This document shows, in pieces, positions 32,613 through 45,000 of a stretch of DNA of 64,000 nt (positions within the stretch are counted from its first letter, which is position 1; each line of letters begins with the position of its first letter). Location: positions 838,979-902,978 of the forward strand of contig CM030934.1 in NCBI GenBank assembly GCA_018136815.1, in the 5' to 3' direction. The position numbers and the translations under genes were made by a program. The notes beneath the pieces were generated by a model, which did no database searches, was not told where the DNA came from, and saw nothing but the letters and a program-made list of their open reading frames with translations. This stretch comes from Isochrysis galbana (Eukaryota; Haptophyta; Isochrysidales; Isochrysidaceae).

Positions 32613-34015
32613 TCAGATGTTGATGACTCGGCTCAATTTTTGGAGCCGGTTGAGGAGCAGGTCCCCTTGCTTGATAGTCGCCTGGTATTGGGCGGACTGA
32701 TGGTCTGCACGTGTAGAGGAGACGACAAGATTGACCTTGTCAATCTTACAGCTGAGGCGCTCGGTGGCGATGAAGCCTGCAAGCTCCTTGTCCAAAAAGT
32801 CAGCGCTGACACCGAAGGACGACGCCATGCCACTAACGGAAACGGAGCGGTAGCTCTCGAGGAACTGTGTATATGCAAGAACCCGCATCTCGCGCCAATA
32901 ATAGCGTGCATGCGCATGCATGTACCGATCGCCACACAGGGTATCGATAATCCCCACAAGAGCGACCATGAGCCTGCGGTACTGGCAATCGTAGAGGCCG
33001 TTTACAAGGTCAGCGAGGTGGGGGATGTCGTCGATGACTTGCAGGATTTCTGGCGCCTCTATCACTTTGGCCTTGAGCTCCTTGCGGGGCAAGGCGAGGA
33101 TGGCGGTAGTCACGGTATAGAGCACGAACGTGTTGTACGAAATGAGCTCGGTCGCCGTGAAAGTAGCTACGGAATCGAGCAGCAGAGCAGCCGCCTTTTT
33201 GAAGCTGCGAATGGAGATGAGGAACACAGCCTCGTAGACCTTGAGCCGGTTCCGCCGTTCCCAGTCCCCCCCCTCCTCCAGGAGGGCCTTGGCCGCATCA
33301 ATTGTGGCTGTGGTGAGTTTCTTGTCGTCGAAAAAGAGGCACAGCCGAAGCTTCGAGAGCAGTAGATCGAGCTTCGGCCCGAGTCCGACCGTCTTTGCGT
33401 ACGTCTCCTCGAAGGCCTCCAACGCCTTCTCCTTCTCACCGATGCGCATCAGCATCTCTGCGCGAGCCAGCATTGCTGCGCACACCTCTGACTCGCATTC
33501 GCTCTCTTCGGCCGTCTTGATGGCCTCAGTAAGCGTAGCGAGCTCGGAAGCATTAGCTGCCTCCATCGCCGCGAGCTGCGCCTCGTCGACGCTCCACCCA
33601 AGCATCTTGCAGGTGGCCTTGTAGAAGGGCGCCATCTCTGCGCAAACGCAAAGCGGCTGTGCATGAGCGATCGGCCCAATCGCGGCTGGGCAGCTGAGTG
33701 GAGAGGCGGCGAATGAGTGGGACCAGACTATTCAGAGGGCTGAGCGCCTGGGCCACGCGCACGCGAGAGAGAGGAGAAGGGAAGAGCATGGCAGTGAGTC
33801 ATGAGAAGGAAAGAGGGGGGGAGGGAAGGCAAGGGAAGGGGAGAGAGAAGGTCGGGTTACTCACCCTTCTCTTTGATGTGTGCGAGTAGCTGCTGCTCGA
33901 GCGCGTGCTTGTCGACGAGGCTGGAGCATCCGATCGAGAAGCGCAGCTGCGCGATGTCCATGTACTCGCTGCTGAGCGGCGCCTTCTCGGCGGCATGGGC
34001 GGCGCTCGGAGCCAT
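32613..34015 (-). CDS. PSMD6: 26S proteasome regulatory subunit Rpn7/PSMD6
   Basis: A non-ATPase lid subunit of the 19S regulatory particle, with a helical-repeat N-terminal half and a PCI domain at the C-terminus. Exon 1 is 34015-33865 and exon 2 is 33637-32613; the 227-nt intron is phase 1 and the joined codon is Glu. About 391 residues, against 389 in human PSMD6. Diagnostic segments: IAQLRFSIG in exon 1, then EEGGDWERRNRLKVYEAVFL, KAAALLLDSVATFTATELIS, YYWREMRVLAYTQFLESYRS and, in the PCI part, ERLSCKIDKVNLVV and KQGDLLLNRLQKLSRVIN at the C-terminus. Complete and undamaged. The ATG at 34015 follows a G-run tract (34037-34062) in its 5' flank. Confidence 0.97.
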
Positions 34016-34199
34016 CGCCACCGCGGTGCGCAGTAGGGGGGGAAGGGGGGGGGGGGGGGGGGAGGGGGTAGAGGGGAAGAAGAAATAGGCTGGTACATAG
34101 AGTTGAAAAGTGTATTCATATTCTTCTATTCATGGAAGTTCACTTACTCGTGGCGGTGGTGTGTAGCTCTAAGGGAGGAATGGAGGGCGCCAGACGGCG

Positions 34200-34620
34200 G
34201 CAGTGGCAGAGAGCCGGCCCCCTAACGGTATCTTGCCCGCCAGCCAGGGACAGGGAAAGGGAAAGGTCGCGTTTGACGGATCGAGCATGACCACTGGTTC
34301 ACTGGCTCGATATGCGAGGAGACGGACGGGGAACGATCGGCGGGAGGCGCGGCGGAAATGGCAGGGAGTGGTGGAATGGGAATGGTGTTGTATTCAGGCC
34401 TTCTGGCTTCTGGCATGACGAATATTTCGCTGCATGAGTACGAGCCTTCTTCGTAATATACCGTCTTCTATGTTCGTTGTGGTCGCGCGAGGCGTGCAGA
34501 TTCGGATTCTCCCTGGGCTCAAGTCTTGGTTCGCCGATTTTCGTCTCGAAATTCGAGGATCTGAGTTTTATTTTTACCGTTACGGTAATTGTCCACGCGT
34601 TTAAGGTAAGAAATGCAGGT
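34200..34620 (-). repeat. Retroelement leader and LTR-like fragments, inverted
   Basis: The minus strand at about 34275-34390 reads LPAISAAPPADRSPSVSSHI, matching the plus-strand copy at 16760-16830. The plus strand at 34505-34580 matches the reverse of 15870-16010. Together these are scrambled pieces of one retroelement family lying in the 5' flank of PSMD6. Confidence 0.5.
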
Positions 34621-34924
34621 AACAGAACTGGGCCCCTCGCGCTCAGACCCCCTCACAACCCCCTCTGCAGCCCCCCCCCCCCCTCTATTCCCTGCGTTTC
34701 CCCTCTCTATTCCCTGCGTTTCCCGGGCCAAGCTGGGAAAGATACGTGAATGTGAGGGAAAGTTGGGTCAGTGTTGTGATTTCACCCCCTCTGCAGTCCC
34801 CCCCCCCTCTTCTCCATTCCCTGCGCGTGTATTACCTATTACCTTTTCTCGGGTCAGATCGCGTCGTTTTTTTTTCGTTCTTTTCTCGTCGTTCTCTTCG
34901 TTCTCTTACGGGCTTACGGGCGTG

Positions 34925-35344
34925 TGGTGCCTACGGGCGCCATGGCCCCCCTCTGGGAGGACCCTCGGGTCCCCCCAGAGGGCCAGCAGGGCCAGCTTAG
35001 GGGGCAGTGGAGGCTGGGGCTGAGCCCCAGGCCTCCCCTGGCCTCCCCTGCCTCTCCCACGCTGGCCTCGCTGGCCTTGGGTGCCCTCCTTCCTGGCGGC
35101 TCGGTTGGTCTGTGGCTCAGTGGTGGGGGGGTGGGTCAGTACGATGGGGGACTGGTGCAGGCGAATGCGTGAGGCGCGCGGCGCGCGCTGAGCGAGAGTC
35201 TAGGCAGAAATGAGAAATGATGTCAGCTCAACCCCTGCCAGCAGGCAGGGGCTGAGGTTGAATGTGCAGGCCCACCCATGGGGTGTCTGCGATGGAGAGA
35301 GGGGGGGAACGCGGCCCCCATGACCCTATCAGTTTTACTGATAG
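34925..35344 (+). repeat. Dispersed GC-rich repeat with terminal palindrome, copy 3
   Basis: Shares CCAGAGGGCCAGCAGGGCCA, GGGGGCAGTGGAGGCTGGGG and CCTCCCCTGCCTCTCCCACG with the other copies, followed by a CACCCATGGGG/CCCCCATGACC region. It ends in an 8-bp-stem hairpin at 35326-35344 (CTATCAGT, TTT, ACTGATAG), a sequence different from the hairpin of copies 1 and 2. Confidence 0.55.
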
Positions 35345-35689
35345 TTGGGGCATAGAAATAGAAATAGAAACGTAGACGACTTCTAAAACAAAGGATCGAT
35401 CCCGGATGCGACACCCCCTTGCTAGAATTCGAGCGTCCGCGCGAGGGAGACAACGAGAGGGAAAGCTAAAAACAAAATAAGGTGTGTGGGCGGAGCCAAA
35501 CGGAAGAAAGCGAGAAGGAGCGAGAAACGACGAGAAACAACGAGTATCTACGAGAAAGGGAAAGGAGACAGCATTTGAGCTTTGTTTGAGCACACCCGTC
35601 CGGACGAGAAGGTGTAGAATCGGCGGTCGGCCCTCGCGACTCGTTCCCAAAGAGGAAACGAGCTTCGCTCCGACACCCTGGCCCCTCCT

Positions 35690-35972
35690 GCCTCTCTCTC
35701 GCTGTCTCTCGCGCTCCTGAAGGTCGACTGGAGCTGGCTGGGGGCTCCTGATCAGGGGGGCCAGGGGGAGGGGGAGGGGGCTTGGTCAGAGCGCGACAAG
35801 CAGGCCAGCGCGGGCAAGGGCGTGCGGTGCCTAGCTCTCCGGGAGAGTCTAGGTGAGTCCCCCCTGCATGCCAAGAGGCAACGCAGGGGGTGGATGGTTC
35901 TCGCCCCCCATGAGGGGGTTCGAGAGAGTGGGGGGGCGCGAGGCCCCCCCCATGGCGACCAATCATAAGATT
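35690..35972 (+). repeat. Dispersed GC-rich repeat, partial copy 4
   Basis: Contains CCTCTCTCTCGCTGTC, GCTCCTGATCAGGGGGGCCA, GGGTGGATGGTTCTCGCCCC and GGCCCCCCCCATGG. It ends in AATC-ATAA-GATT at 35961-35972. Another fragment with GGTGGATGGTTCC lies at about 52050-52125. Confidence 0.5.
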
Positions 35973-36140
35973 AGTGTGATGATTACTACCTAATCATTTC
36001 CACATAGTAGTATTTGATAATTGATCAAGATAGAAGTATCGAAAATGAACCGCAAGCGTCCGCCTCTCCTCAATCACCCTCGTTCTTCAACCGAACGTGA
36101 GCTGCGAAGAAGCACAGCGACAACCCCACCACGGCGGCCC

Positions 36141-37836
36141 TCATTCGCCGACCACTAATATCGGGGACAAAGGGTTCAATTCGATCTCTTCACCAGTACC
36201 CGAGTCCACTAGCTTCATGCCTGAAGGCGGATGGACACCGGCTTGAAGAGCGACCAAGGTAATCGAGAATGCTAGCACACCGTTTGGTTTAATGGGGCCG
36301 AGTTCGCGCGTTGAGGTGCCCGTCAGGACAATGGGAAGAGACAGCGCCGAAGGTGCAGCGCGGAGGCTGAGATGGCGTTCCTACGTGAGAGTTTTGCACG
36401 GAATGAGCAGTGGAGGGGGGCAGGGCTCAATAGTAGGGCTCAACACCAGGTGCATTTCCCGGCAAGCCGGCATTGCAAGCCGGACTAGACCGGATGGCCT
36501 ATCTCCTCTCCTCTTCTAGACAAGAAGAACATCCAACTATTTCATTCGAAATTACCTGTGATGTTGTGTTCATCACGGAACACGTCACGGTAAAAGGCGT
36601 CTCGATGGGCACAGCCGCCGGCGAGGAGAGGACAGAGACGGCCAGAGGACGTATGGGGGGGAGTCGCCGAGGAAGCGTGCTGTAAGAGGTATTTGGCAGC
36701 CAGAGAACGCAGGGAGATCAACAAAATGAAGCCTTAACAGACGAGGCGATGCCATCAATGCTAGTTGACGAGCTGATGGAAAGACGGACGGCAACTCACC
36801 TGCTTTGCAGATGGCCCGGTTCACCCATTGCCCCCTTCCACCGCACCTCCATTTTGCCCAGCCCATGAGGGAGCTTGGAACCTATAGCTGCACGCTCGCG
36901 AGGCGTGAGCCGATACATATGTTGCTGAATGTCACCCGGTTTCAAGTATGCGAGGGTACCAAAGGTAGGCAAGCCAATAGCGCACGCGTGAGGGCTGGGC
37001 GGACCGTCTCCTCCTGATGTCATCGACGCACCCACGTTCTTTGCGTGAGGCATCACTCCTATTCCCACATCACTGCCAGCAATAGGTGGCACCTCGATTG
37101 CAGCTGCACCAAAGCAAGTCAGGGGTGATACATCGAAGGCGGCAATCGGCAAGAAATCGACGGACTCCAAGAAGAGGACTCGCGACGTATCGTTTTGCAA
37201 TTGAGTCTCGACGATAATTTCATCAGTGCAGTCAAGCATGCGCGTCGTCGATTTCATGGAAAGCGGATTGTGCACCTGAGCCACGGGAGAGAATATACCA
37301 GTCGATGAGAAATACCTCCAAAACGTACCGATGGCAGCAGTGCAACGTACCTCGAACTTGAAAAACTTCCTGTACTTACGCTCGCCCTCCGGGTCAAAGA
37401 AGGTCACTGAGCAGATCAGAAAATGGACCCCAACATCTTTTATTTTGTAGTGGATGACCTTCTCGAGCGTGCGTTCTGGCTGCAACGTGATCAGCTCCGG
37501 CCCACTGCCATCTGCTTTCAGAGCAGCAGGGTCTACAAGTGTCTCTCGCTGCACCTGCGTCTGAACTTCCACCTTGAGCGCGATCTGTGTGAGCTCTGTC
37601 GCCGAGACATTGGCGAGTGAGATGAGGCAGCCGAACATCTCTCCGAGGAAGATGTCGCCCAACGACGGCGGAGGCATCGTGAGCCAGCTAGAGAGCACCA
37701 CAGAAGGCGCTGCGCCCACGCTCGGCAGCCCGACCGAATTGCTCGGCAGCGGTAGCGGCTGCTGCTGCACGAAAGAGGGCCTGCATAGGCGCATCACTTT
37801 AATGGACATCAAACCCTCCTCTTGCGTCGATGCCAT
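36141..37836 (-). CDS. TRAPPC13: TRAPP complex subunit 13
   Basis: A subunit of the TRAPP vesicle-tethering complex (early secretory pathway/autophagy). Four exons: 37836-37351, 37275-36800, 36679-36556 and 36380-36141, giving about 441 residues (human about 417). Exon 1 has LMSIKVMRLCRPSF and PPPSLGDIFLGEMFGCLISL; VIHYKIKDVGVHFLIC and GERKYRKFFKFE mark the first half; exon 2 has FGTLAYLKPGDIQQHMYRL and KMEVRWKGAMGEPGHL; exon 3 has PIETPFTVTCSVMNTTSQ; exon 4 has ELGPIKPNGVLAFSITLVAL. This order matches the family from end to end. Intron 37276-37350 is 75 nt, divisible by three and free of stops, so retention would add 25 residues; homology passes straight across the splice (FKFE then VHNPLS), so it is a real intron. 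Start ATG 37836 precedes the conserved motif. Confidence 0.93.
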
Positions 37837-37993
37837 GATGCGCAGAACGAGAGAGAGAGGAGAGAGGGAAGCAGAGGGCAAGCAGCGCGCTCTCCCGCAG
37901 CGCCACCGAGGAAAGAGGAGAGGGAGAGGGGGCAGGGAAGCGGGAGGGGGGGTTGATTATATTCGAACTAGCTAAAGTACCCCTCGTTGCCAA

Positions 37994-38297
37994 AATTCTG
38001 ACATTGGTAAAGTCTGGCGTTCCGCTCTCTTCGCCGCCCCTCCGGGACTCTCAGCCCCCCTCCCCCTGGCGAGGGGGAGAGATCGCCCTCCCGTCCCCTC
38101 CGCTCCGCTTCATCTCGACACGTTGTGCAAACCCCGCGATATTGGATAAATCGTGCTGTTTAAGGGAATGCCGCGAGCTTGTCGCCCGAACGCGATTCCA
38201 GCGGAGAGCCCTCGTGTATACTGTATTGATATTGAGTTATATCGTATATATATTGAAAAGACAAAGGGCAGAGTTTCCCGCCTTTATCCGTCAAGAC
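37994..38297. other. Spacer between TRAPPC13 and the transposase relic
   Basis: GC-rich then AT-rich sequence (a GATATTGAGTTATATCG patch near 38227). No TIR that would pair with the far side of the transposase was found. Confidence 0.35.
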
Positions 38298-39336
38298 ATG
38301 TCGGAAGCTCCGCCCTTGGAGGCAGCTCAAGTGGCGACCACACCCGACCACACAGCCACAGACACGTACGCACCACCAAGCAAGAAGGAGCAAGCATCGC
38401 GGGAGGCCGCCATATCCGTGCTCACGGCTCACGGGACGATTCTGCTCGGTAAGGCAGGCCCTGCAGCAGTCAAAGCTCTCCGAGGCGAGCGAGTACTGCA
38501 CGTACAAAATTTTGAAAGAGCTGAAGGCCGACCCCGCTGCGCGCGCACTCATCGATATGGACAAGCGTGAGAAGCAGCAGCAGGCCGCCGCAGCCGTCGC
38601 AGCGTCGCTCACGGCCGCTCTGATCGAAAACGAGGAGGCAGTGACCTACGTATCGCTGCAAGAAGCGTGGAAGTCAATTATTGAAGCAGGCAGTGCTGGA
38701 AGCATGCCGTCAAGTGCCGCGTGCGACGCCCTTCGCGCGCAGCTCAACAGGCACGCGATTCCCGACAAGGAGCGCCGCGCGATGGCCTTCACATTCCAGC
38801 TTCGTGCGTGGCAAGGGTGCGTGGAGCGGGCAAAGGGCCAGAAGCGCGTACGTGGAATGGATGAGATCTTGGAGTCGGCGAAGCGCATCTGCGGCGAGAA
38901 GCTCGCATTCTCGCGCAACTCAATCAAAGCGGCGCTGAAGAACAAGCGCGACGTGCCTGCAACGATGGGGCGGCCGGTCAGCTACCCGCCAGACCTCGAG
39001 GAGGAGGTGATGCTGTTCATCAAAAACTTGCGGCGATGCAAAGTCCCGGTCTATCGCGAGACCGTGCTTGACTACGGGAAGCGGCTGCTCACCGGCCACG
39101 TCGCCGCCGCCGAGTTCTTCAAGTACCAGGACGGCAAGGCCGTTTGTGACGCTACGGGTCGACCTGCGTGGGACGAGACAAAGTGGCTTCACTGGTACTA
39201 TCGGCACGTCCTCAAAGACCACGGGTGCCGCACCGGAAACCAACGACTACTAGATTCGAATAGGGCAGTGTGGGACAAGCAAGGCAATTACAGGCAGCAC
39301 TACGACAATGTGGGCGCCGCCGTCATCGAGACCGGC
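38298..39336 (+). pseudogene. DNA-transposon transposase, frameshifted and truncated
   Basis: The first frame starts at ATG 38298 (MSEAPPLEAAQVATT). Coding then moves to another frame before 38480 (SKLSEASEYCTYKILKELKA) and runs to 39336. The second part has CGEKLAFSRNSIKAALKNKR, then RPVSYPPDLEEEVMLFIKNL and WLHWYYRHVLKDHGCRTGNQ. 'RP..lp.dlE..v...ik.lR....pv' is the region preceding the DDE domain in pogo/Tigger-like transposases. The frame ends exactly where the retroelement LTR begins (39337), before any catalytic domain. The frame change could be a tiny intron or a mutation; no standard intron restores it. Confidence 0.65.
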
Positions 39337-41847
39337 TGACGAATTGTGATGGCCCATAGGGCCTGAGGGCAATGAGGAAGGAGGCATGCCGGCGGCAGGC
39401 GCGGCGGAGGAGACGACTTCAGAGGGGCTGACGGGCTGAAGCCCGTCAGCAGAGGAAGGCGGGCAGGCGGGCTTGGGCGAGGGCGAGGACGGCGGCGAGA
39501 GCGACATCGAGCGAGTAGCGAGAGGCGAGGGTGAGTGAGAGGAGGGCTGTGATGGCAGGGGCTGGCGAGGCGAGGCGAGTTTGTTGGGTACGAGTGCTAC
39601 GAGAGCGAGAGCGACGAGAGCGAGAGCGACGACGGATGACGACTGACGACAGGACGACGGACAGAGACACCCAGGAAAACACCCCGACTCTCGCCCCACG
39701 ACTTTCTCGCTTAACTCGACTGAAATCAAACCCAAACACTCCGGCCAGACGACAACGGACGACGATCAGAAGGCGATCTGTCGGCGATCCCGTCTGGAAG
39801 GGGAATCGCACCATAACGGAAACGAGAGGACGACGGACAGAGACACCCAGGAAAACACCCCGACTCTCGCCCCACGACTTTCTCACTTAACTCGACTGAA
39901 ATCAAACCCAAACACTCCGGCCAGACGACAACGGACGACGATCAGAAGGCGATCTGTCGGCGATCCCGTCTGGAAGGGGAATCGCACCATAACGGAAACG
40001 AGGGGCAATCCTGCCGCACAGGATTCCAAAAGACTTACCGAATAAGACGAGAGAGATGCGGTGTGCCTAAGGGGGAGATGCGATGAGATTGCAAATTAAA
40101 CCTGATTGCAATCACTGCAGTAGATAGAGAAACGTGGAGAAGATAGCGAATTAAACCTATTTGCGAGGCGCCTAGGAGGGAGAAGGGTGGGGAAACTTCC
40201 TTCTCTTTCGAGAGAAAGAGAGAGAACGCTCCACAACCCAAGACCCTATGCGTCCAAGCGAAGCTTTTTGACCGAGAACGAGAACGAGAGAATTATAACG
40301 ATAAATGCCGAACGACTGTCGAGTCGAGCGGAGCCGGAGGGCTCTGAGCCACTCCGTCGCGAGCAGCACCGGCGGCTAGCGCGGCGCTTTGGCCCTCCTC
40401 CCCACCGGGAGTCGGGTGAATGAAATTCTGGACTGGGTCGGGCAACCCCATTTGGGTGTCTGGACGGGGAACGAACGGCGAACGAAGGGCTGTGGGGCGG
40501 CGAGGCGCTCCTAGCGGCCCTAGTGTGTTGGGTTTTAAGAGATTGTTAGACCTACAAAGAACTCTTCCCTCAGGGAGGGAGCCTAGGCTGCTTGAGTGCA
40601 GCGACGCAGCGAACAACGACGGACAACGGAGCTGAGAACAACAGGATACACCGACCCACGAACACACCGGAATCATTCACCCAAACCAAGCAAATTATCA
40701 AGCAACCGCGACCCCAAATCACCGATAACTCAAACACGTCGCGAGAGACGGAGAGAGAGAGCGAGAGAGAGAGAGACTCCGCAGCGACGGCCGGAGCGTG
40801 TCTCCGTTGTAACTTCCCACGTAGCGGAGAGTCCGAAGGGGAGCGTCCTGTCGCGCGACCACGGCGATCACTTTGGATACAGATCGCGACGAGATATCTT
40901 CACGACCGAATAAATCTTGCCGTTGAGCGTGAACCTTCTAGACGCTTCTAACGAACAACCCTGAGTAGCAACCAAGGGGAAGAAACACCAAAGGGGCCAA
41001 GGGCTTGCATGTAACTTGCATCAAGGGGAAAGATTCCCTCACCTAGGAAGCGAACCTACACCGATCTCCAAGGGGAGATGGCAAATTAAACCTCAAATCT
41101 CGAGCGGATAGAGCAACCGACTTGCTCGCCAAAACCTTGACCGAGAAGAAAGAAGCAAGGACCTACAAGCCAAGGGTAGCGGACCTAGGGAATGTGAGAG
41201 GAAATTTCCGAACGCCAACGCCAAACGCCAAACGCGGGGATTCAACGAAACCCTAACCAGGCCAAGCAGAACCTACGAAGAACAGGCCTGGACAACAACG
41301 AAAGTCAGCAAGTCCCAAGAAAGAACCGGAACCCAACAAGAAACAACAAGCCTTGCAAGAAGCTAAACAAGCCTTCACAAGGTAACCTGAGAGCCTGAGA
41401 CAAGCGCGCAGCGAGCAACAGGCGACCTGGCTCCTTTAGGTAAAGATTACCCGAAAGGAGGAAACCTGGAATCTAGACCTGACAAACAGGCTAGAAGGAA
41501 CGAAACGAGAACTCGAATTCTAGATTGCTAGGGACGAACCCTACCAACCTAGATGTACCTGAGCTTCACCGTGTGGCCGCACGGCGAAGGACCTGGAAAC
41601 AAGAGCCTGGAAATCGCATCATCTAGGATGAATGCGACACCCCCCGACTAAGATCGAGACGTCTCCCGATGTCGAGCGTGAACCTGGAAACAGAGACCTG
41701 GAACCTGGAACCTGAGCTGACCAGAGGTCAGAATCGGAACAAGAAGCAACGAAACATAGCGAGCGAAACGTGGAGACAAGAACACCCTTTGGATCCAAAG
41801 CGAGCACGAAATCGGCGGCTTAACGCGGCGGCCTCTTTCGTACGCAC
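39337..41847 (-). repeat. Long terminal repeat region of chromovirus copy 1
   Basis: The plus strand begins TGACGAATTGTG, as does the other element at 58806, so this is a shared element end (minus strand ...CACAATTCGTCA). About 1 kb next to it is highly similar to 58806-59600. A purine tract on the minus strand (plus CCCACCCACTTCTCCCTTTT at 41851-41870) lies between pol and this region, as a polypurine tract should. The inner boundary near 41847 is approximate. It contains a 176-bp tandem duplication (39651-39826 and 39827-40002) and a gag-like short frame. No matching 5' LTR lies at the other end of the element. Confidence 0.65.
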
Positions 41848-42015
41848 TGCCCCACCCACTTCTCCCTTTTACAGGAGCTTTGCTCGGGTGTTGCGCCGGG
41901 TGTAGAGCGCAGGCAGCACGCGTTCATCACCTCCATGATTCGCTCTTGAACTCGGAGCCCTAGCCGAGGCGTGGGGCTAGCCTAGGGGGACGGGTCCCTT
42001 ACCCAAGACATGGGA

Positions 42016-45000
42016 TCAACGAGAGTGGAGCCTGGAGCGAGTGCGCGAAGACGGCGCATCGAGAACGGGAGGAAGAGGAGTATCCCTGGCCGACGAAGAA
42101 GTTGCTTCCGGGGACTCAACATCTTCTGGACAAGTCTCTTCGACGGAGCGATCATAATCATCAAGCAAATCAGAACAACGACGGAGCAACTCGGAACGAG
42201 GCTCCCAGGTGGCTTCTCGAAGAGCATAGCCACGCCACTTCACGAGGTACTCGATAGAATCGCCATGGCTACGACGATCGAGCAACTTTTCAACGATGTA
42301 CTCGTCGTCAGCCAGCGGCTCTTCATCAACGAAAGTATGATACGGCCGGAGGTTCGAGATATGCACCTCCTCCTTGACTAACCGGTTCTCCAAATCACGG
42401 AGTCGGTACCTAGTGTCGGACAGAGCCTCTACGACGCGGTAGGGACCCGAGTAGATGAATTGCAACTTGTTGGCGTGGCCTGGTAATCGCATGCAGACGC
42501 GATCCCCAGGTTCGAAACGAGCTGGTCTTTGAGACTTGATGGTAGCGTCACGGACTGACTCAGCCTGAGCGGCTAGGGTAGCCTCGAGAGCGCTGGACCA
42601 AGAGAGGCGGAGGCTCGCATTGAGCCTGGATGCGTACGAGCGAACGTCGGCGGACGCCGCCTCGAGAGCAGTTGGCGAAACGGTCTTCGGATCAGAGAGT
42701 TGAGCGGGCAGACGCAGCTCACGCCCAAAGATCAAAGACGCTGGAGACCGGGAGGTGACACGACCGGAGGAAGCCCTCAACGAGAGGAGTAGGAACGGCA
42801 AATGGTCGACCCAATGGCTGCCACCCTCATTCGAGGCGCGCATCAAACGGATGAGCGTTTGCTGAGCGCGTTCGACGAAGCCTACACCTTCATGTCGGTA
42901 CGGCTCTGTACTCGACAAATCAGTCCCGGTGAGTTCCAGAATACGCGAAACAAGAACCGAACAAAGATTCGAACCGGCGTCGGTCCGAAGCTGCCTAGGG
43001 ACTCCATAACGCGTCACAATCAAGCGGATGAACATGTCCAAGGCTACTTCCGACGAGGGATCCCCATTCGACGGCTCAGCCTCAATCCATCGAGTGAGCG
43101 AGTCGATGAAGACGACCAGCTTGTCGTAACCCGAGACTCCAGGCACGAAGTTGTGAGTGGGAGCCAGCGAGAGCACGTCGCAGTAGACCACATCAAAGGG
43201 GTAGGTACCCACAGAGAGACCGGAGGGCGACGCTAGAGCCCTAGGTAGCGGCTTGGCGAGGGTGCACTCGTGGCATTCCCGGACGTAGGATGCAACGTCG
43301 GAAGACATGCCAGGCCAGTATACCCGAGTACGAAGAAGACCAGACATTCGAGAAACTCCGAGGTGACCGGAGCGATCGTGGTAGGCAAAGAGGTAGCGAG
43401 ACCGCAACAAGGGCGGAACATAGAGCACTAGCGAGTCCGGGTCGGTGGAGTCAAGGACGGTGCGATAGTAGACGAGCCCATCGTGAACGACGAAACGGCG
43501 AAACATCTTGGATTGCTGAGCGGGAGCGGGAGCGACAGAACTGGAACACGAATCATCGTCGGCAATGGGGCCTGAGGCGACGGCCGGCGGAGGCGACCCT
43601 TGGCCTGATGGCTCGTGATTGACCGTCTCTCCTGAACCTAGGGGTGGCTCTACGAACGGATCTTCCGCCAGGGCCGCTCTCATCTCTTCGGAAGTCGGCG
43701 TACCCGGAGCCAAATAACTGGACTTGATGGCGGGCCCGGAATCGGAGGCTCGACGACGAGATCGGTCCAAGGCTTGAAGCCCTCGCGCCGTAGCTACGGA
43801 GCGCGTGATGGCAGCCACCGGATGAGACCGTTCATGCTCGGCTAGAGACTCTGAGCCAGGCTCACGTACCGCTAACGACGCTGGGCCGGCGAGTGGTTCG
43901 TCTTCGTGTTCCGGCTCCAGGGATGCTAGCCGGGACAGCCCGTCAGCATCCTGATGAACAGCTCCTGGTTTATGTTCGACATCGAACCGGTACTCAGCCA
44001 ACTTGAGAGCCCACCGAGTCAGCCGAGAGGCTGGCCCACCGGATACTTGATCCTTCATGGTATGCAGCCATCGCAGCGCGGAGTGGTCGACGACTAACTT
44101 GAACCGACGCCCCCAAAGGTAGGGTCGCCAATTTCGGATGGATTCCAGGGCGGCCAAGAGTTCAATCTCGGTCACCGTCCAATGGCGTTCGGCCGAGGTG
44201 AGACTGCGAGCGTAGTACCCAACGACTCGTTCACGGTTATCGTCTCCTAGCTGCGAGAGGATGCCGGCGATGCCCAACTTGCTAGCCCCATCGGTCTTGA
44301 CGATGAAGGGCCGATCATCCCTGGGTGGAGTCAAGACGGGCTCCGAAGTGATCGCTGTCTTGAGCTCTTGGATAGCTCGGCGACACTCCTCGGACTGGGA
44401 CTCCTTTGCCACGTCGCAGCCCTTCCGCGTGAGAGCAGTGAGGGGAGCAGCCTTAGCGGCGAATTGGCGAATGAATCGACGATAGTAGGAGCAAAGGCCG
44501 AGGAAAGATCGAACCGCTTCCAAGGAGTTGATGGATGACGGGTCGATGTCGGCGACAGCTGCGACCTTCTTCGGGTCCATCTTGAGACCTTCCCTCGAGA
44601 CAACGTGACCGAGGTACTCCGTAGAGGTGGCAAAGAAGACACACTTGGACATCTTGCAGGTCAGGCCGGCCCACTCTAGCCGCTCGAGAACTAGGTCTAG
44701 CCGGTGAAGCATTTGCTCGAACGAAGCTTGTGCCCTGGCCTCTTCGGAAGGACCCACGCCCGTTGACCAGATGCCCACATCATCGAGGTAAGGCATGCAG
44801 ATCTCCCACGCTAGCGCACCGAGAACGATGTCCATCAAGCGGCACATGTAGGAGGGACCTGATTGGATGCCGAACGGTAGAAAGTTGAACTCGTATTTGC
44901 CGCGGTGGGTAGTGAAAGCGGTGATATGTTTGTGCGACTCTTTGATCGGGATGCCCCAAAAACCAGAGGCTAAATCGAGAGTACATAAAAAGAGAGAACT

